DNA from: Tipula vernalis
Lineage: Eukaryota; Arthropoda; Insecta; Diptera; Tipulidae
Direction of reading: 5' to 3'
NCBI GenBank assembly: GCA_958295665.1
Contig: OY282560.1
Span: forward strand, 94,899,930-94,963,929
DNA length: 64,000 nt
Shown: positions 1-14,823 of the stretch, in pieces
How positions within the stretch are numbered: the first letter of the stretch is position 1
Layout of the letters: every line of letters begins with the position of its first letter
Translations under genes and position numbers: made by a program
The notes under the pieces: generated by a model
The model's input: only the letters and a program-made list of their open reading frames with translations
The model's database searches: none
Told to the model about the DNA's origin: nothing

Positions 1-1157
1 TGCTGTGACAATTTTCATTTTGATTGCTCGATTATTTCTAAACATTTCTTAGAAAATTCAATTTTATTGAAAATTAACTGAGCTATAGCCCACAAGTTTT
101 TGGGCTTCAAAAATCTAAAATGGTCCGATTACGATGGTTGATACCTCTATCAATAGGTTTGGGGATCTGTAATTGCTGTGACAATTTTCATTTTGATTGC
201 TCGATTATTTCTAAACATTTCTTAGAAAATTCAATTTTATTGAAAATTAACTGAGCTATAGCCCACAAGTTTTTGGGCTTCAAAAATCTAAAATGGTCCG
301 ATTACGATGGTTGATACCTCTATCAATAGGTTTCGGGATCTGTAATTGCTGTGACAATTTTCATTTTGATTGCTCGATTATTTCTAAACATTTCTTAGAA
401 AATTCAATTTTATTGAAAATTAACTGAGCTATAGCCCACAAGTTTTTGGGCTTCAAAAATCTAAAATGGTCCGATTACGATGGTTGATAACTCTATCAAT
501 AGGTTTCGGGACCTGTAATTGCTGTGACAATTTTCATTTTGATTGCTCGATTATTTCTAAACATTTCTTAGAAAATTCAATTTTATTGAAAATTAACTGA
601 GCTATAGCCCACAAGTTTTTGGGCTTCAAAAATCTAAAATGGTCCGATTACGATGGTTGATACCTCTATCAATAGGTTTGGGGACCTGTAATTGCTGTGA
701 CAATTTTCATTTTGATTGCTCGATTATTTCTAAACATTTCTTAGAAAATTCAATTTTATTGAAAATTAACTGAGCTATAGCCCACAAGTTTTTGGGCTTC
801 AAAAATCTAAAATGGTCCGATTACGATGGTTGATACCTCTATCAATAGGTTTCGGGACCTGTAATTGCTGTGACAATTTTCATTTTGATTGCTCGATTAT
901 TTCTAAACATTTCTTAGAAAATTCAATTTTATTGAAAATTAACTGAGCTATAGCCCACAAGTTTTTGGGCTTCAAAAATCTAAAATGGTCCGATTACGAT
1001 GGTTGATACCTCTATCAATAGGTTTCGGGACCTGTAATTGCTGTGACAATTTTCATTTTGATTGCTCGATTATTTCTAAACATTTCTTAGAAAATTCAAT
1101 TTTATTGAAAATTAACTGTGCTATAGCCCACAAGTTTTTGGGCGGCAAAAATCTAAA

Positions 1158-4100
1158 ATAGTCCGATTACGATGGTTGATACCTCTATCAATAGGTTTCG
1201 AGACCTGTAATTGCTGTGACAATTTTTATTTTGACTGGTCGATTATTTCTAAATATTTCTTAGAAAACTCAATTTTATTGAAAATCAACTGAAAATCAAC
1301 CACAAGTTTTTGGGCGGCAAAAATCTAAAATAGTCCGATTACGATGGTTGATAACTCTATCAATAGGTTTCGGGACCTGTAATTGCTGTGACAATTTTCA
1401 TTTTGATTGCTCGATTATTTCTAAACATTTCTTAGAAAATTCAATTTTATTGAAAATTAACTGAGCTATAGCCCACAAGTTTTTGGGCTTCAAAAATCTA
1501 AAATGGTCCGATTACGATGGTTGATACCTCTATCAATAGGTTTCGGGACCTGTAATTGCTGTGACAATTTTCATTTTGATTGCTCGATTATTTCTAAACA
1601 TTTCTTAGAAAATTCAATTTTATTGAAAATCAACTGAGCTATAGCCCACAAGTTTTTGGGCGGCAAAAATCTAAAATGGTCCGATTACGATGGTTGATAC
1701 CTCTATCAATAGGTTTCGGGACCTGTAATTGCTGTGACAATTTTCATTTTGATTGCTCGATTATTTCTAAACATTTCTTAGAAAATTCAATTTTATTGAA
1801 AATTAACTGAGCTATAGCCCACAAGTTTTTGGGCTTCAAAAATCTAAAATGGTCCGATTACGATGGTTGATACCTCTATCAATAGGTTTGGGGATCTGTA
1901 ATTGCTGTGACAATTTTCATTTTGATTGCTCGATTATTTCTAAACATTTCTTAGAAAATTCAATTTTATTGAAAATTAACTGAGCTATAGCCCACAAGTT
2001 TTTGGGCTTCAAAAATCTAAAATGGTCCGATTACGATGGTTGATACCTCTATCAATAGGTTTCGGGACCTGTAATTGCTGTGACAATTTTCATTTTGATT
2101 GCTCGATTATTTCTAAACATTTCTTAGAAAATTCAATTTTATTGAAAATTAACTGAGCTATAGCCCACAAGTTTTTGGGCTTCAAAAATCTAAAATGGTC
2201 CGATTACGATGGTTGATACCTCTATCAATAGGTTTGGGGATCTGTAATTGCTGTGACAATTTTCATTTTGATTGCTCGATTATTTCTAAACATTTCTTAG
2301 AAAATTCAATTTTATTGAAAATTAACTGAGCTATAGCCCACAAGTTTTTGGGCTTCAAAAATCTAAAATGGTCCGATTACGATGGTTGATACCTCTATCA
2401 ATAGGTTTGGGGATCTGTAATTGCTGTGACAATTTTCATTTTGATTGCTCGATTATTTCTAAACATTTCTTAGAAAATTCAATTTTATTGAAAATTAACT
2501 GTGCTATAGCCCACAAGTTTTTGGGCGGCAAAAATCTAAAATAGTCCGATTACGATGGTTGATACCTCTATCAATAGGTTTCGAGACTTGTAATTGCTGT
2601 GACAATTTTTATTTTGACTGGTCGATTATTTCTAAACATTTCTTAGAAAACTCAATTTTATTGAAAATCAACTGAAAATCAACCACAAGTTTTTGGGCGG
2701 CAAAAATCTAAAATAGTCCGATTACGATGGTTGATAACTCTATCAATAGGTTTCGGGACCTGTAATTGCTGTGACAATTTTCATTTTGATTGCTTGATTA
2801 TTTCTAAACATTTCTTAGAAAATTCAATTTTATTGAAAATTAACTGAGCTATAGCCCACAAGTTTTTGGGCTTCAAAAATCTAAAATGGTCCGATTACGA
2901 TGGTTGATACCTCTATCAATAGGTTTCGGGACCTGTAATTGCTGTGACAATTTTCATTTTGATTGCTCGATTATTTCTAAACATTTCTTAGAAAATTCAA
3001 TTTTATTGAAAATCAACTGAGCTATAGCCCACAAGTTTTTGGGCGGCAAAAATCTAAAATGGTCCGATTACGATGGTTGATACCTCTACCAATAGGTTTG
3101 GGGATCTGTAATTGCTGTGACAATTTTCATTTTGATTGCTCGATTATTTCTAAACATTTCTTAGAAAATTCAATTTTATTGAAAATCAACTGAGCTATAG
3201 CCCTCAAGTTTTTGGGCTTCAAAAATCTAAAATGGTCCGATTACGATGGTTTATACCTCTATCAATAGGTTTCGGGACCTGTAATTGCTGTGACAATTTT
3301 CATTTTGATTGCTCGATTATTTCTAAACATTTCTTAGAAAATTCAATTTTATTGAAAATCAACTGAGCTATAGCCCACAAGTTTTTGGGCGGCAAAAATC
3401 TAAAATGGTCCGATTACGATGGTTGATACCTCTATCAATAGGTTTCGGGACCTGTAATTGCTGTGACAATTTTCATTTTGATTGCTCGATTATTTCTAAA
3501 CATTTCTTAGAAAATTCAATTTTATTGAAAATCAACTGAGCTATAGCCCACAAGTTTTTGGGCGGCAAAAATCTAAAATGGTCCGATTACGATGGTTGAT
3601 ACCTCTATCAATAGGTTTCGGGACCTGTAATTGCTGTGACAATTTTCATTTTGATTGCTCGATTATTTCTAAACATTTCTTAGAAAATTCAATTTTATTG
3701 AAAATTAACTGAGCTATAGCCCACAAGTTTTTGGGCTTCAAAAATCTAAAATGGTCCGATTACGATGGTTGATACCTCTATCAATAGGTTTGGGGATCTG
3801 TAATTGCTGTGACAATTTTCATTTTGATTGCTCGATTATTTCTAAACATTTCTTAGAAAATTCAATTTTATTGAAAATTAACTGAGCTATAGCCCACAAG
3901 TTTTTGGGCTTCAAAAATCTAAAATGGTCCGATTACGATGGTTGATACCTCTATCAATAGGTTTCGGGACCTGTAATTGCTGTGACAATTTTCATTTTGA
4001 TTGCTCGATTATTTCTAAACATTTCTTAGAAAATTCAATTTTATTGAAAATTAACTGAGCTATAGCCCACAAGTTTTTGGGCTTCAAAAATCTAAAATGG

Positions 4101-7100
4101 TCCGATTACGATGGTTGATACCTCTATCAATAGGTTTCGGGATCTGTAATTGCTGTGACAATTTTCATTTTGATTGCTCGATTATTTCTAAACATTTCTT
4201 AGAAAATTCAATTTTATTGAAAATTAACTGAGCTATAGCCCACAAGTTTTTGGGCTTCAAAAATCTAAAATGGTCCGATTACGATGGTTGATACCTCTAT
4301 CAATAGGTTTCGGGACCTGTAATTGCTGTGACAATTTTCATTTTGATTGCTCGATTATTTCTAAACATTTCTTAGAAAATTCAATTTTATTGAAAATCAA
4401 CTGAGCTATAGCCCACAAGTTTTTGGGCGGCAAAAATCTAAAATGGTCCGATTACGATGGTTGATACCTCTATCAATAGGTTTCGGGACCTGTAATTGCT
4501 GTGACAATTTTCATTTTGATTGCTCGATTATTTCTAAACATTTCTTAGAAAATTCAATTTTATTGAAAATTAACTGAGCTATAGCCCACAAGTTTTTGGG
4601 CTTCAAAAATCTAAAATGGTCCGATTACGATGGTTGATACCTCTATCAATAGGTTTCGGGACCTGTAATTGCTGTGACAATTTTCATTTTGATTGCTCGA
4701 TTATTTCTAAACATTTCTTAGAAAATTCAATTTTATTGAAAATTAACTGAGCTATAGCCCACAAGTTTTTGGGCTTCAAAAATCTAAAATGGTCCGATTA
4801 CGATGGTTGATACCTCTATCAATAGGTTTCGGGACCTGTAATTGCTGTGACAATTTTCATTTTGATTGCTCGATTATTTCTAAACATTTCTTAGAAAATT
4901 CAATTTTATTGAAAATTAACTGAGCTATAGCCCACAAGTTTTTGGGCTTCAAAAATCTAAAATGGTCCGATTACGATGGTTGATACCTCTATCAATAGGT
5001 TTGGGGATCTGTAATTGCTGTGACAATTTTCATTTTGATTGCTCGATTATTTCTAAACATTTCTTAGAAAATTCAATTTTATTGAAAATTAACTGAGCTA
5101 TAGCCCACAAGTTTTTGGGCTTCAAAAATCTAAAATGGTCCGATTACGATGGTTGATACCTCTATCAATAGGTTTGGGGATCTGTAATTGCTGTGACAAT
5201 TTTCATTTTGATTGCTCGATTATTTCTAAACATTTCTTAGAAAATTAAATTTTATTGAAAATTAACTGTGCTATAGCCCACAAGTTTTTGGGCGGCAAAA
5301 ATCTAATATAGTCCGATTACGATGGTTGATACCTCTATCAATAGGTTTCGAGACCTGTAATTGCTGTGACAATTTTCATTTTGACTGGTCGATTATTTCT
5401 AAACATTTCTTAGAAAACTCAATTTTATTGAAAATCAACTGAAAATCAACCACAAGTTTTTGGGCGGCAAAAATCTAAAATAGTCCGATTACGATGGTTG
5501 ATAACTCTATCAATAGGTTTCGGGACCTGTAATTGCTGTGACAATTTTCATTTTGATTGCTTGATTATTTCTAAACATTTCTTAGAAAATTCAATTTTAT
5601 TGAAAATTAACTGAGCTATAGCCCACAAGTTTTTGGGCTTCAAAAATCTAAAATGGTCCGATTACGATGGTTGATACCTCTATCAATAGGTTTCGGGACC
5701 TGTAATTGCTGTGACAATTTTCATTTTGATTGCTCGATTATTTCTAAACATTTCTTAGAAAATTCAATTTTATTGAAAATCAACTGAGCTATAGCCCACA
5801 AGTTTTTGGGCGGCAAAAATCTAAAATGGTCTGATTACGATGGTTGATACCTCTATCAATAGGTTTGGGGATCTGTAATTGCTGTGACAATTTTCATTTT
5901 GATTGCTCGATTATTTCTAAACATTTCTTAGAAAATTCAATTTTATTGAAAATCAACTGAGCTATAGCCCACAAGGTTTTGGGCTTCAAAAATCTAAAAT
6001 GGTCCGATTACGATGGTTGATACCTCTATCAATAGGTTTCGGGACCTGTAATTGCTGTGACAATTTTCATTTTGATTGCTCGATTATTTCTAAACATTTC
6101 TTAGAAAATTCAATTTTATTGAAAATTAACTGAGCTATAGCCCACAAGTTTTTGGGCGGCAAAAATCTAAAATGCTCCGATTACGATGGTTGATACCTCT
6201 ATCAATAGGTTTCGGGACCTGTAATTGCTGTGACAATTTTCATTTTGATTGCTCGATTATTTCTAAACATTTCTTAGAAAATTCAATTTTATTGAAAATT
6301 AACTGAGCTATAGCCCACAAGTTTTTGGGCTTCAAAAATCTAAAATGGTCCGATTACGATGGTTGATACCTCTATCAATAGGTTTGGGGATCTGTAATTG
6401 CTGTGACAATTTTCATTTTGATTGCTCGATTATTTCTAAACATTTCTTAGAAAATTCAATTTTATTGAAAATTAACTGTGCTATAGCCCACAAGTTTTTG
6501 GGCTTCAAAAATCTAAAATGGTCCGATTACGATGGTTGATACCTCTATCAACAGGTTTGGGGATCTGTAATTGCTGTGACAATTTTCATTTTGATTGCTC
6601 GATTATTTCTAAACATTTCTTAGAAAATTCAATTTTATTGAAAATCAACTGAGCTATAATAGCCCACAAGTTTTTGGGCTTCAAAAATCTAAAATGGTCC
6701 GATTACGATGGTTGATAATTCTATCAATAGGTTTCGGGACCTGTAATTGCTGTGACAATTTTCATTTTGATTGCTTGATTATTTCTAAACATTTCTTAGA
6801 AAATTCAATTTTATTGAAAATTAACTGAGCTATAGCCCACAAGTTTTTGGGTTCAAAAATCTAAAATGGTCCGATTACGATGGTTGATACCTCTATCAAT
6901 AGGTTTCGGGACCTGTAATTGCTGTGACAATTTTCATTTTGATTGCTCGATTATTTCTAAACATTTCTTAGAAAATTCAATTTTATTGAAAATCAACTGA
7001 GCTATAGCCCACAAGTTTTTGGGCGGCAAAAATCTAAAATGGTCCGATTACGATGGTTGATACCTCTATCAATAGGTTTGGGGACCTGTAATTGCTGTGA

Positions 7101-10100
7101 CAATTTTCATTTTGATTGCTCGATTATTTCTAAACATTTCTTAGAAAATTCAATTTTATTGAAAATCAACTGAGCTATAATAGCCCACAAGTTTTTGGGC
7201 TTCAAAAATCTAAAATGGTCCGATTACGATGGTTGATTCCTCTATCAATAGGTTTCGGGACCTGTAATTGCTGTGACAATTTTCATTTTGATTGCTTGAT
7301 TATTTCTAAACATTTCTTAGAAAATTCAATTTTATTGAAAATCAACTGAGCTATAGCCCACAAGTTTTTGGGCGGCAAAAATCTAAAATGGTCCGATTAC
7401 GATGGTTGATACCTCTATCAATAGGTTTCGGGACCTGTAATTGCTGTGACAATTTTCATTTTGATTGCTCGATTATTTCTAAACATTTCTTAGAAAATTC
7501 AATTTTATTGAAAATTAACTGAGCTATAGCCCACAAGTTTTTGGGCTTCAAAAATCTAAAATGGTCCGATTACGATGGTTGATACCTCTATCAATAGGTT
7601 TGGGGATCTGTAATTGCTGTGACAATTTTCATTTTGATTGCTCGATTATTTCTAAACATTTCTTAGAAAATTCAATTTTATTGAAAATTAACTGAGCTAT
7701 AGCCCACAAGTTTTTGGGCTTCAAAAATCTAAAATGGTCCGATTACGATGGTTCATACCTCTATCAATAGGTTTCGGGACCTGTAATTGCTGTGACAATT
7801 TTCATTTTGATTGCTCGATTATTTCTAAACATTTCTTAGAAAATTCAATTTTATTGAAAATTAACTGAGCTATAGCCCACAAGTTTTTGGGCTTCAAAAA
7901 TCTAAAATGGTCCGATTACGATGGTTGATACCTCTATCAATAGGTTTGGGGATCTGTAATTGCTGTGACAATTTTCATTTTGATTGCTCGATTATTTCTA
8001 AACATTTCTTAGAAAATTCAATTTTATTGAAAATTAACTGAGCTATAGCCCACAAGTTTTTGGGCTTCAAAAATCTAAAATGGTCCGATTACGATGGTTG
8101 ATACCTCTATCAATAGGTTTGGGGATCTGTAATTGCTGTGACAATTTTCATTTTGATTGCTCGATTATTTCTAAACATTTCTTAGAAAATTCAATTTTAT
8201 TGAAAATTAACTGTGCTATAGCCCACAAGTTTTTGGGCGGCAAAAATCTAAAATAGTCCGATTACGATGGTTGATACCTCTATCAATAGGTTTCGAGACC
8301 TGTAATTGCTGTGACAATTTTTATTTTGACTGGTCGATTATTTCTAAACATTTCTTAGAAAACTCAATTTTATTGAAAATCAACTGAAAATCAACCACAA
8401 GTTTTTGGGCGGCAAAAATCTAAAATAGTCCGATTACGATGGTTGATAACTCTATCAATAGGTTTCGGGACCTGTAATTGCTGTGACAATTTTCATTTTG
8501 ATTGCTTGATTATTTCTAAACATTTCTTAGAAAATTCAATTTTATTGAAAATTAACTGAGCTATAGCCCACAAGTTTTTGGGCTTCAAAAATCTAAAATG
8601 GTCCGATTACGATGGTTGATACCTCTATCAATAGGTTTCGGGACCTGTAATTGCTGTGACAATTTTCATTTTGATTGCTCGATTATTTCTAAACATTTCT
8701 TAGAAAATTCAATTTTATTGAAAATCAACTGAGCTATAGCCCACAAGTTTTTGGGCGGCAAAAATCTAAAATGGTCCGATTACGATGGTTGATACCTCTA
8801 TCAATAGGTTTCGGGACCTGTAATTGCTGTGACAATTTTCATTTTGATTGCTCGATTATTTCTAAACATTTCTTAGAAAATTCAATTTTATTGAAAATCA
8901 ACTGAGCTATAGCCCACAAGTTTTTGGGCGGCAAAAATCTAAAATGGTCCGATTACGATGGTTGATACCTCTATCAATAGGTTTCGGGACCTGTAATTGC
9001 TGTGACAATTTTCATTTTGATTGCTCGATTATTTCTAAACATTTCTTAGAAAATTCAATTTTATTGAAAATCAACTGAGCTATAGCCCACAAGTTTTTGG
9101 GCGGCAAAAATCTAAAATGGTCCGATTACGATGGTTGATACCTCTATCAATAGGTTTCGGGACCTGTAATTGCTGTGACAATTTTCATTTTGATTGCTCG
9201 ATTATTTCTAAACATTTCTTAGAAAATTCAATTTTATTGAAAATCAACTGAGCTATAGCCCACAAGTTTTTGGGCGGCAAAAATCTAAAATGGTCCGATT
9301 ACGATGGTTGATACCTCTATCAATAGGTTTCGGGATCTGTAATTGCTGTGACAATTTTCATTTTGATTGCTCGATTATTTCTAAACATTTCTTAGAAAAT
9401 TCAATTTTATTGAAAATTAACTGAGCTATAGCCCACAAGTTTTTGGGCTTCAAAAATCTAAAATGGTCCGATTACGATGGTTGATACCTCTATCAATAGG
9501 TTTCGGGACCTGTAATTGCTGTGACAATTTTCATTTTGATTGCTCGATTATTTCTAAACATTTCTTAGAAAATTCAATTTTATTGAAAATCAACTGAGCT
9601 ATAGCCCACAAGTTTTTGGGCGGCAAAAATCTAAAATGGTCCGATTACGATGGTTGATACCTCTATCAATAGGTTTCGGGACCTGTAATTGCTGTGACAA
9701 TTTTCATTTTGATTGCTCGATTATTTCTAAACATTTCTTAGAAAATTCAATTTTATTGAAAATTAACTGAGCTATAGCCCACAAGTTTTTGGGCTTCAAA
9801 AATCTAAAATGGTCCGATTACGATGGTTGATACCTCTATCAATAGGTTTGGGGATCTGTAATTGCTGTGACAATTTTCATTTTGATTGCTCGATTATTTC
9901 TAAACATTTCTTAGAAAATTCAATTTTATTGAAAATTAACTGAGCTATAGCCCACAAGTTTTTGGGCGGCAAAAATCTAAAATGGTCCGATTACGATGGT
10001 TGATACCTCTATCAATAGGTTTCGGGACCTGTAATTGCTGTGACAATTTTCATTTTGATTGCTCGATTATTTCTAAACATTTCTTAGAAAATTCAATTTT

Positions 10101-13100
10101 ATTGAAAATTAACTGAGCTATAGCCCACAAGTTTTTGGGCTTCAAAAATCTAAAATGGTCCGATTACGATGGTTGATACCTCTATCAATAGGTTTGGGGA
10201 TCTGTAATTGCTGTGACAATTTTCATTTTGATTGCTCGATTATTTCTAAACATTTCTTAGAAAATTCAATTTTATTGAAAATTAACTGAGCTATAGCCCA
10301 CAAGTTTTTGGGCTTCAAAAATCTAAAATGGTCCGATTACGATGGTTGATACCTCTATCAATAGGTTTGGGGATCTGTAATTGCTGTGACAATTTTCATT
10401 TTGATTGCTCGATTATTTCTAAACATTTCTTAGAAAATTCAATTTTATTGAAAATTAACTGTGCTATAGCCCACAAGTTTTTGGGCTTCAAAAATCTAAA
10501 ATGGTCCGATTACGATGGTTGATACCTCTATCAATAGGTTTCGGGACCTGTAATTGCTGTGACAATTTTCATTTTGATTGCTCGATTATTCCTAAACATT
10601 TCTTAGAAAATTCAATTTTATTGAAAATCAACTGAGCTATAGCCCACAAGTTTTTGGGCGGCAAAAATCTAAAATGGTCCGATTACGATGGTTGATACCT
10701 CTATCAATAGGTTTGGGGATCTGTAATTGCTGTGACAATTTTCATTTTGATTGCTCGATTATTTCTAAACATTTCTTAGAAAATTCAATTTTATTGAAAA
10801 TCAACTGAGCTATAGCCCACAAGTTTTTGGGCTTCAAAAATCTAAAATGGTCCGATTACGATGGTTGATACCTCTATCAATAGGTTTCGGGACCTGTAAT
10901 TGCTGTGACAATTTTCATTTTGATTGCTCGATTATTTCTAAACATTTCTTAGAAAATTCAATTTTATTGAAAATCAACTGAGCTATAGCCCACAAGTTTT
11001 TGGGCGGCAAAAATCTAAAATGGTCCGATTACGATGGTTGATACCTCTATCAATAGGTTTCGGGACCTGTAATTGTTGTGACAATTTTCATTTTGATTGC
11101 TCGATTATTTCTAAACATTTCTTAGAAAATTCAATTTTATTGAAAATCAACTGAGCTATAGCCCACAAGTTTTTGGGCGGCAAAAATCTAAAATGGTCCG
11201 ATTACGATGGTTGATACCTCTATCAATAGGTTTCGGGACCTGTAATTGCTGTGACAATTTTCATTTTGATTGCTCGATTATTTCTAAACATTTCTTAGAA
11301 AATTCAATTTTATTGAAAATTAACTGAGCTATAGCCCACAAGTTTTTGGGCTTCAAAAATCTAAAATGGTCCGATTACAATGGTTGATACCTCTATCAAT
11401 AGGTTTGGGGATCTGTAATTGCTGTGACAATTTTCATTTTGATTGCTCGATTATTTCTAAACATTTCTTAGAAAATTCAATTTTATTGAAAATTAACTGA
11501 GCTATAGCCCACAAGTTTTTGGGCTTCAAAAATCTAAAATGGTCCGATTACGATGGTTGATACCTCTATCAATAGGTTTGGGGACCTGTAATTGCTGTGA
11601 CAATTTTCATTTTGATTGCTCGATTATTTCTAAACATTTCTTAGAAACTTCAATTTTATTGAAAATTAACTGAGCTATAGCCCACAAGTTTTTGGGCGGC
11701 AAAAATCTAAAATGGTCCGATTACGATGGTTGATACCTCTATCAATAGGTTTCGGGACCTGTAATTGCTGTGACAATTTTCATTTTGATTGCTCGATTAT
11801 TTCTAAACATTTCTTAGAAAATTCAATTTTATTGAAAATCAACTGAGCTATAGCCCACAAGTTTTTGGGCGGCAAAAATCTAAAATGGTCCGATTACGAT
11901 GGTTGATACCTCTATCAATAGGTTTCGGGACCTGTAATTGCTGTGACAATTTTCATTTTGATTGCTCGATTATTTCTAAACATTTCTTAGAAAATTCAAT
12001 TTTATTGAAAATCAACTGAGCTATAGCCCACAAGTTTTTGGGCGGCAAAAATCTAAAATGGTCCGATTACGATGGTTGATACCTCTATCAATAGGTTTCG
12101 GGACCTGTAATTGCTGTGACAATTTTCATTTTGATTGCTCGATTATTTCTAAACATTTCTTAGAAAATTCAATTTTATTGAAAATTAACTGAGCTATAGC
12201 CCACAAGTTTTTGGGCTTCAAAAATCTAAAATGGTCCGATTACGATGGTTGATACCTCTATCAATAGGTTTGGGGATCTGTAATTGCTGTGACAATTTTC
12301 ATTTTGATTGCTCGATTATTTCTAAACATTTCTTAGAAAATTCAATTTTATTGAAAATTAACTGAGCTATAGCCCACAAGTTTTTGGGCTTCAAAAATCT
12401 AAAATGGTCCGATTACGATGGTTGATACCTCTATCAATAGGTTTCGGGACCTGTAATTGCTGTGACAATTTTCATTTTGATTGCTCGATTATTTCTAAAC
12501 ATTTCTTAGAAAATTCAATTTTATTGAAAATTAACTGAGCTATAGCCCACAAGTTTTTGGGCTTCAAAAATCTAAAATGGTCCGATTACGATGGTTGATA
12601 CCTCTATCAATAGGCTTGGGGATCTGTAATTGCTGTGACAATTTTCATTTTGATTGCTCGATTATTTCTAAACATTTCTTAGAAAATTCAATTTTATTGA
12701 AAATTAACTGAGCTATAGCCCACAAGTTTTTGGGCTTCAAAAATCTAAAATGGTCCGATTACGATGGTTGATACCTCTATCAATAGGAATGGGGATCTGT
12801 AATTGCTGTGACAATTTTCATTTTGATTGCTCGATTATTTCTAAACATTTCTTAGAAAATTCAATTTTATTGAAAATTAACTGTGCTATATCCCACAAGT
12901 TTTTGGGCGGCAAAAATCTAAAATAGTCCGATTACGATGGTTGATACCTCTATCAATAGGTTTCGAGACCTGTAATTGCTGTGACAATTTTTATTTTGAC
13001 TGGTCGATTATTTCTAAACATTTCTTAGAAAACTCAATTTTATTGAAAATCAACTGAAAATCAACCACAAGTTTTTGGGCGACAAAAATCTAAAATAGTC

Positions 13101-14823
13101 CGATTACGATGGTTGATAACTCTATCAATAGGTTTCGGGACCTGTAATTGCTGTGACAATTTTCATTTTGATTGCTTGATTATTTCTAAACATTTCTTAG
13201 AAAATTCAATTTTATTGAAAATTAACTGAGCTATAGCCCACAAGTTTTTGGGCTTCAAAAATCTAAAATGGTCCGATTACGATGGTTGATACCTCTACCA
13301 ATAGGTTTCGGGACCTGTAATTGCTGTGACAATTTTCATTTTGATTGCTCGATTATTTCTAAACATTTCTTAGAAAATTCAATTTTATTGAAAATCAACT
13401 GAGCTATAGCCCACAGGTTTTTGGGCGGCAAAAATCTAAAATGGTCCGATTACGATGGTTGATACCTCTATCAATAGGTTTGGGGATCTGTAATTGCTAT
13501 GACAATTTTCATTTTGATTGCTCGATTATTTCTAAACATTTCTTAGAAAATTCAATTTTATTGAAAATCAACTGAGCTATAGCCCACAAGTTTTTGGGCT
13601 TCAAAAATCTAAAATGGTCCGATTACGATGGTTGATACCTCTATCAATAGGTTTCGGGACCTGTAATTGCTGTGACAATTTTCATTTTGATTGCTCGATT
13701 ATTTCTAAACATTTCTTAGAAAATTCAATTTTATTGAAAATCAACTGAGCTATAGCCCACAAGTTTTTGGGCGGCAAAAATCTAAAATGGTCCGATTACG
13801 ATGGTTGATACCTCTATCAATAGGTTTCGGGACCTGTAATTGCTGTGACAATTTTCATTTTGATTGCTCGATTATTTCTAAACATTTCTTAGAAAATTCA
13901 ATTTTATTGAAAATCAACTGAGCTATAGCCCACAAGTTTTTGGGCGGCAAAAATCTAAAATGGTCCGATTACGATGGTTGATACCTCTATCAATAGGTTT
14001 CGGGACCTGTAATTGCTGTGACAATTTTCATTTTGATTGCTCGATTATTTCTAAACATTTCTTAGAAAATTCAATTTTATTGAAAATTAACTGAGCTATA
14101 GCCCACAAGTTTTTGGGCTTCAAAAATCTAAAATGGTCCGATTACGATGGTTGATACCTCTATCAATAGGTTTGGGGATCTGTAATTGCTGTGACAATTT
14201 TCATTTTGATTGCTCGATTATTTCTAAACATTTCTTAGAAAATTCAATTTTATTGAAAATTAACTGAGCTATAGCCCACAAGTTTTTGGGCTTCAAAAAT
14301 CTAAAATGGTCCGATTACGATGGTTGATACCTCTATCAATAGGTTTGGGGATCTGTAATTGCTGTGACAATTTTCATTTTGATTGCTCGATTATTTCTAA
14401 ACATTTCTTAGAAAATTCAATTTTATTGAAAATTAACTGTGCTATAGCCCACAAGTTTTTGGGCGGCAAAAATCTAAAATAGTCCGATTACGATGGTTGA
14501 TACCTCTATCAATAGGTTTCGGGACCTGTAATTGCTGTGACAATTTTTATTTTGACTGGTCGATTATTTCTAAACATTTCTTAGAAAACTCAATTTTATT
14601 GAAAATCAACTGAAAATCAACCACAAGTTTTTGGGCGGCAAAAATCTAAAATAGTCCGATTACGATGGTTGATAACTCTATCAATAGGTTTCGGGACCTG
14701 TAATTGCTGTGACAATTTTCATTTTGATTGCTTGATTATTTCAAAACATTTCTTAGAAAATTCAATTTTATTGAAAATTAACTGAGCTATAGCCCACAAG
14801 TTTTTGGGCTTCAAAAATCTAAA
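1158..14823. repeat. Three-monomer higher-order cassette, six occurrences
   Basis: A distinctive 172-bp monomer lies at 1158-1329, 2541-2712, 5308-5479, 8253-8424, 12923-13094 and 14479-14650. It starts ATAGTCC rather than ATGGTCC, has TTTTGACTGGTCG, and has CTGAAAATCAACCACAAG in place of CTGAGCTATAGCCCACAAG. Each time the monomer before it has CTGTGCTATA (TATA followed by TCCC at the fifth), and the monomer after it has TTGATAACTC, usually with TTGATTGCTTGATT. The starts are 8, 16, 17, 27 and 9 monomers apart. The fixed order of three marked monomers shows that blocks of several monomers were copied together. No such cassette is seen after 14.8 kb. Confidence 0.9.
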
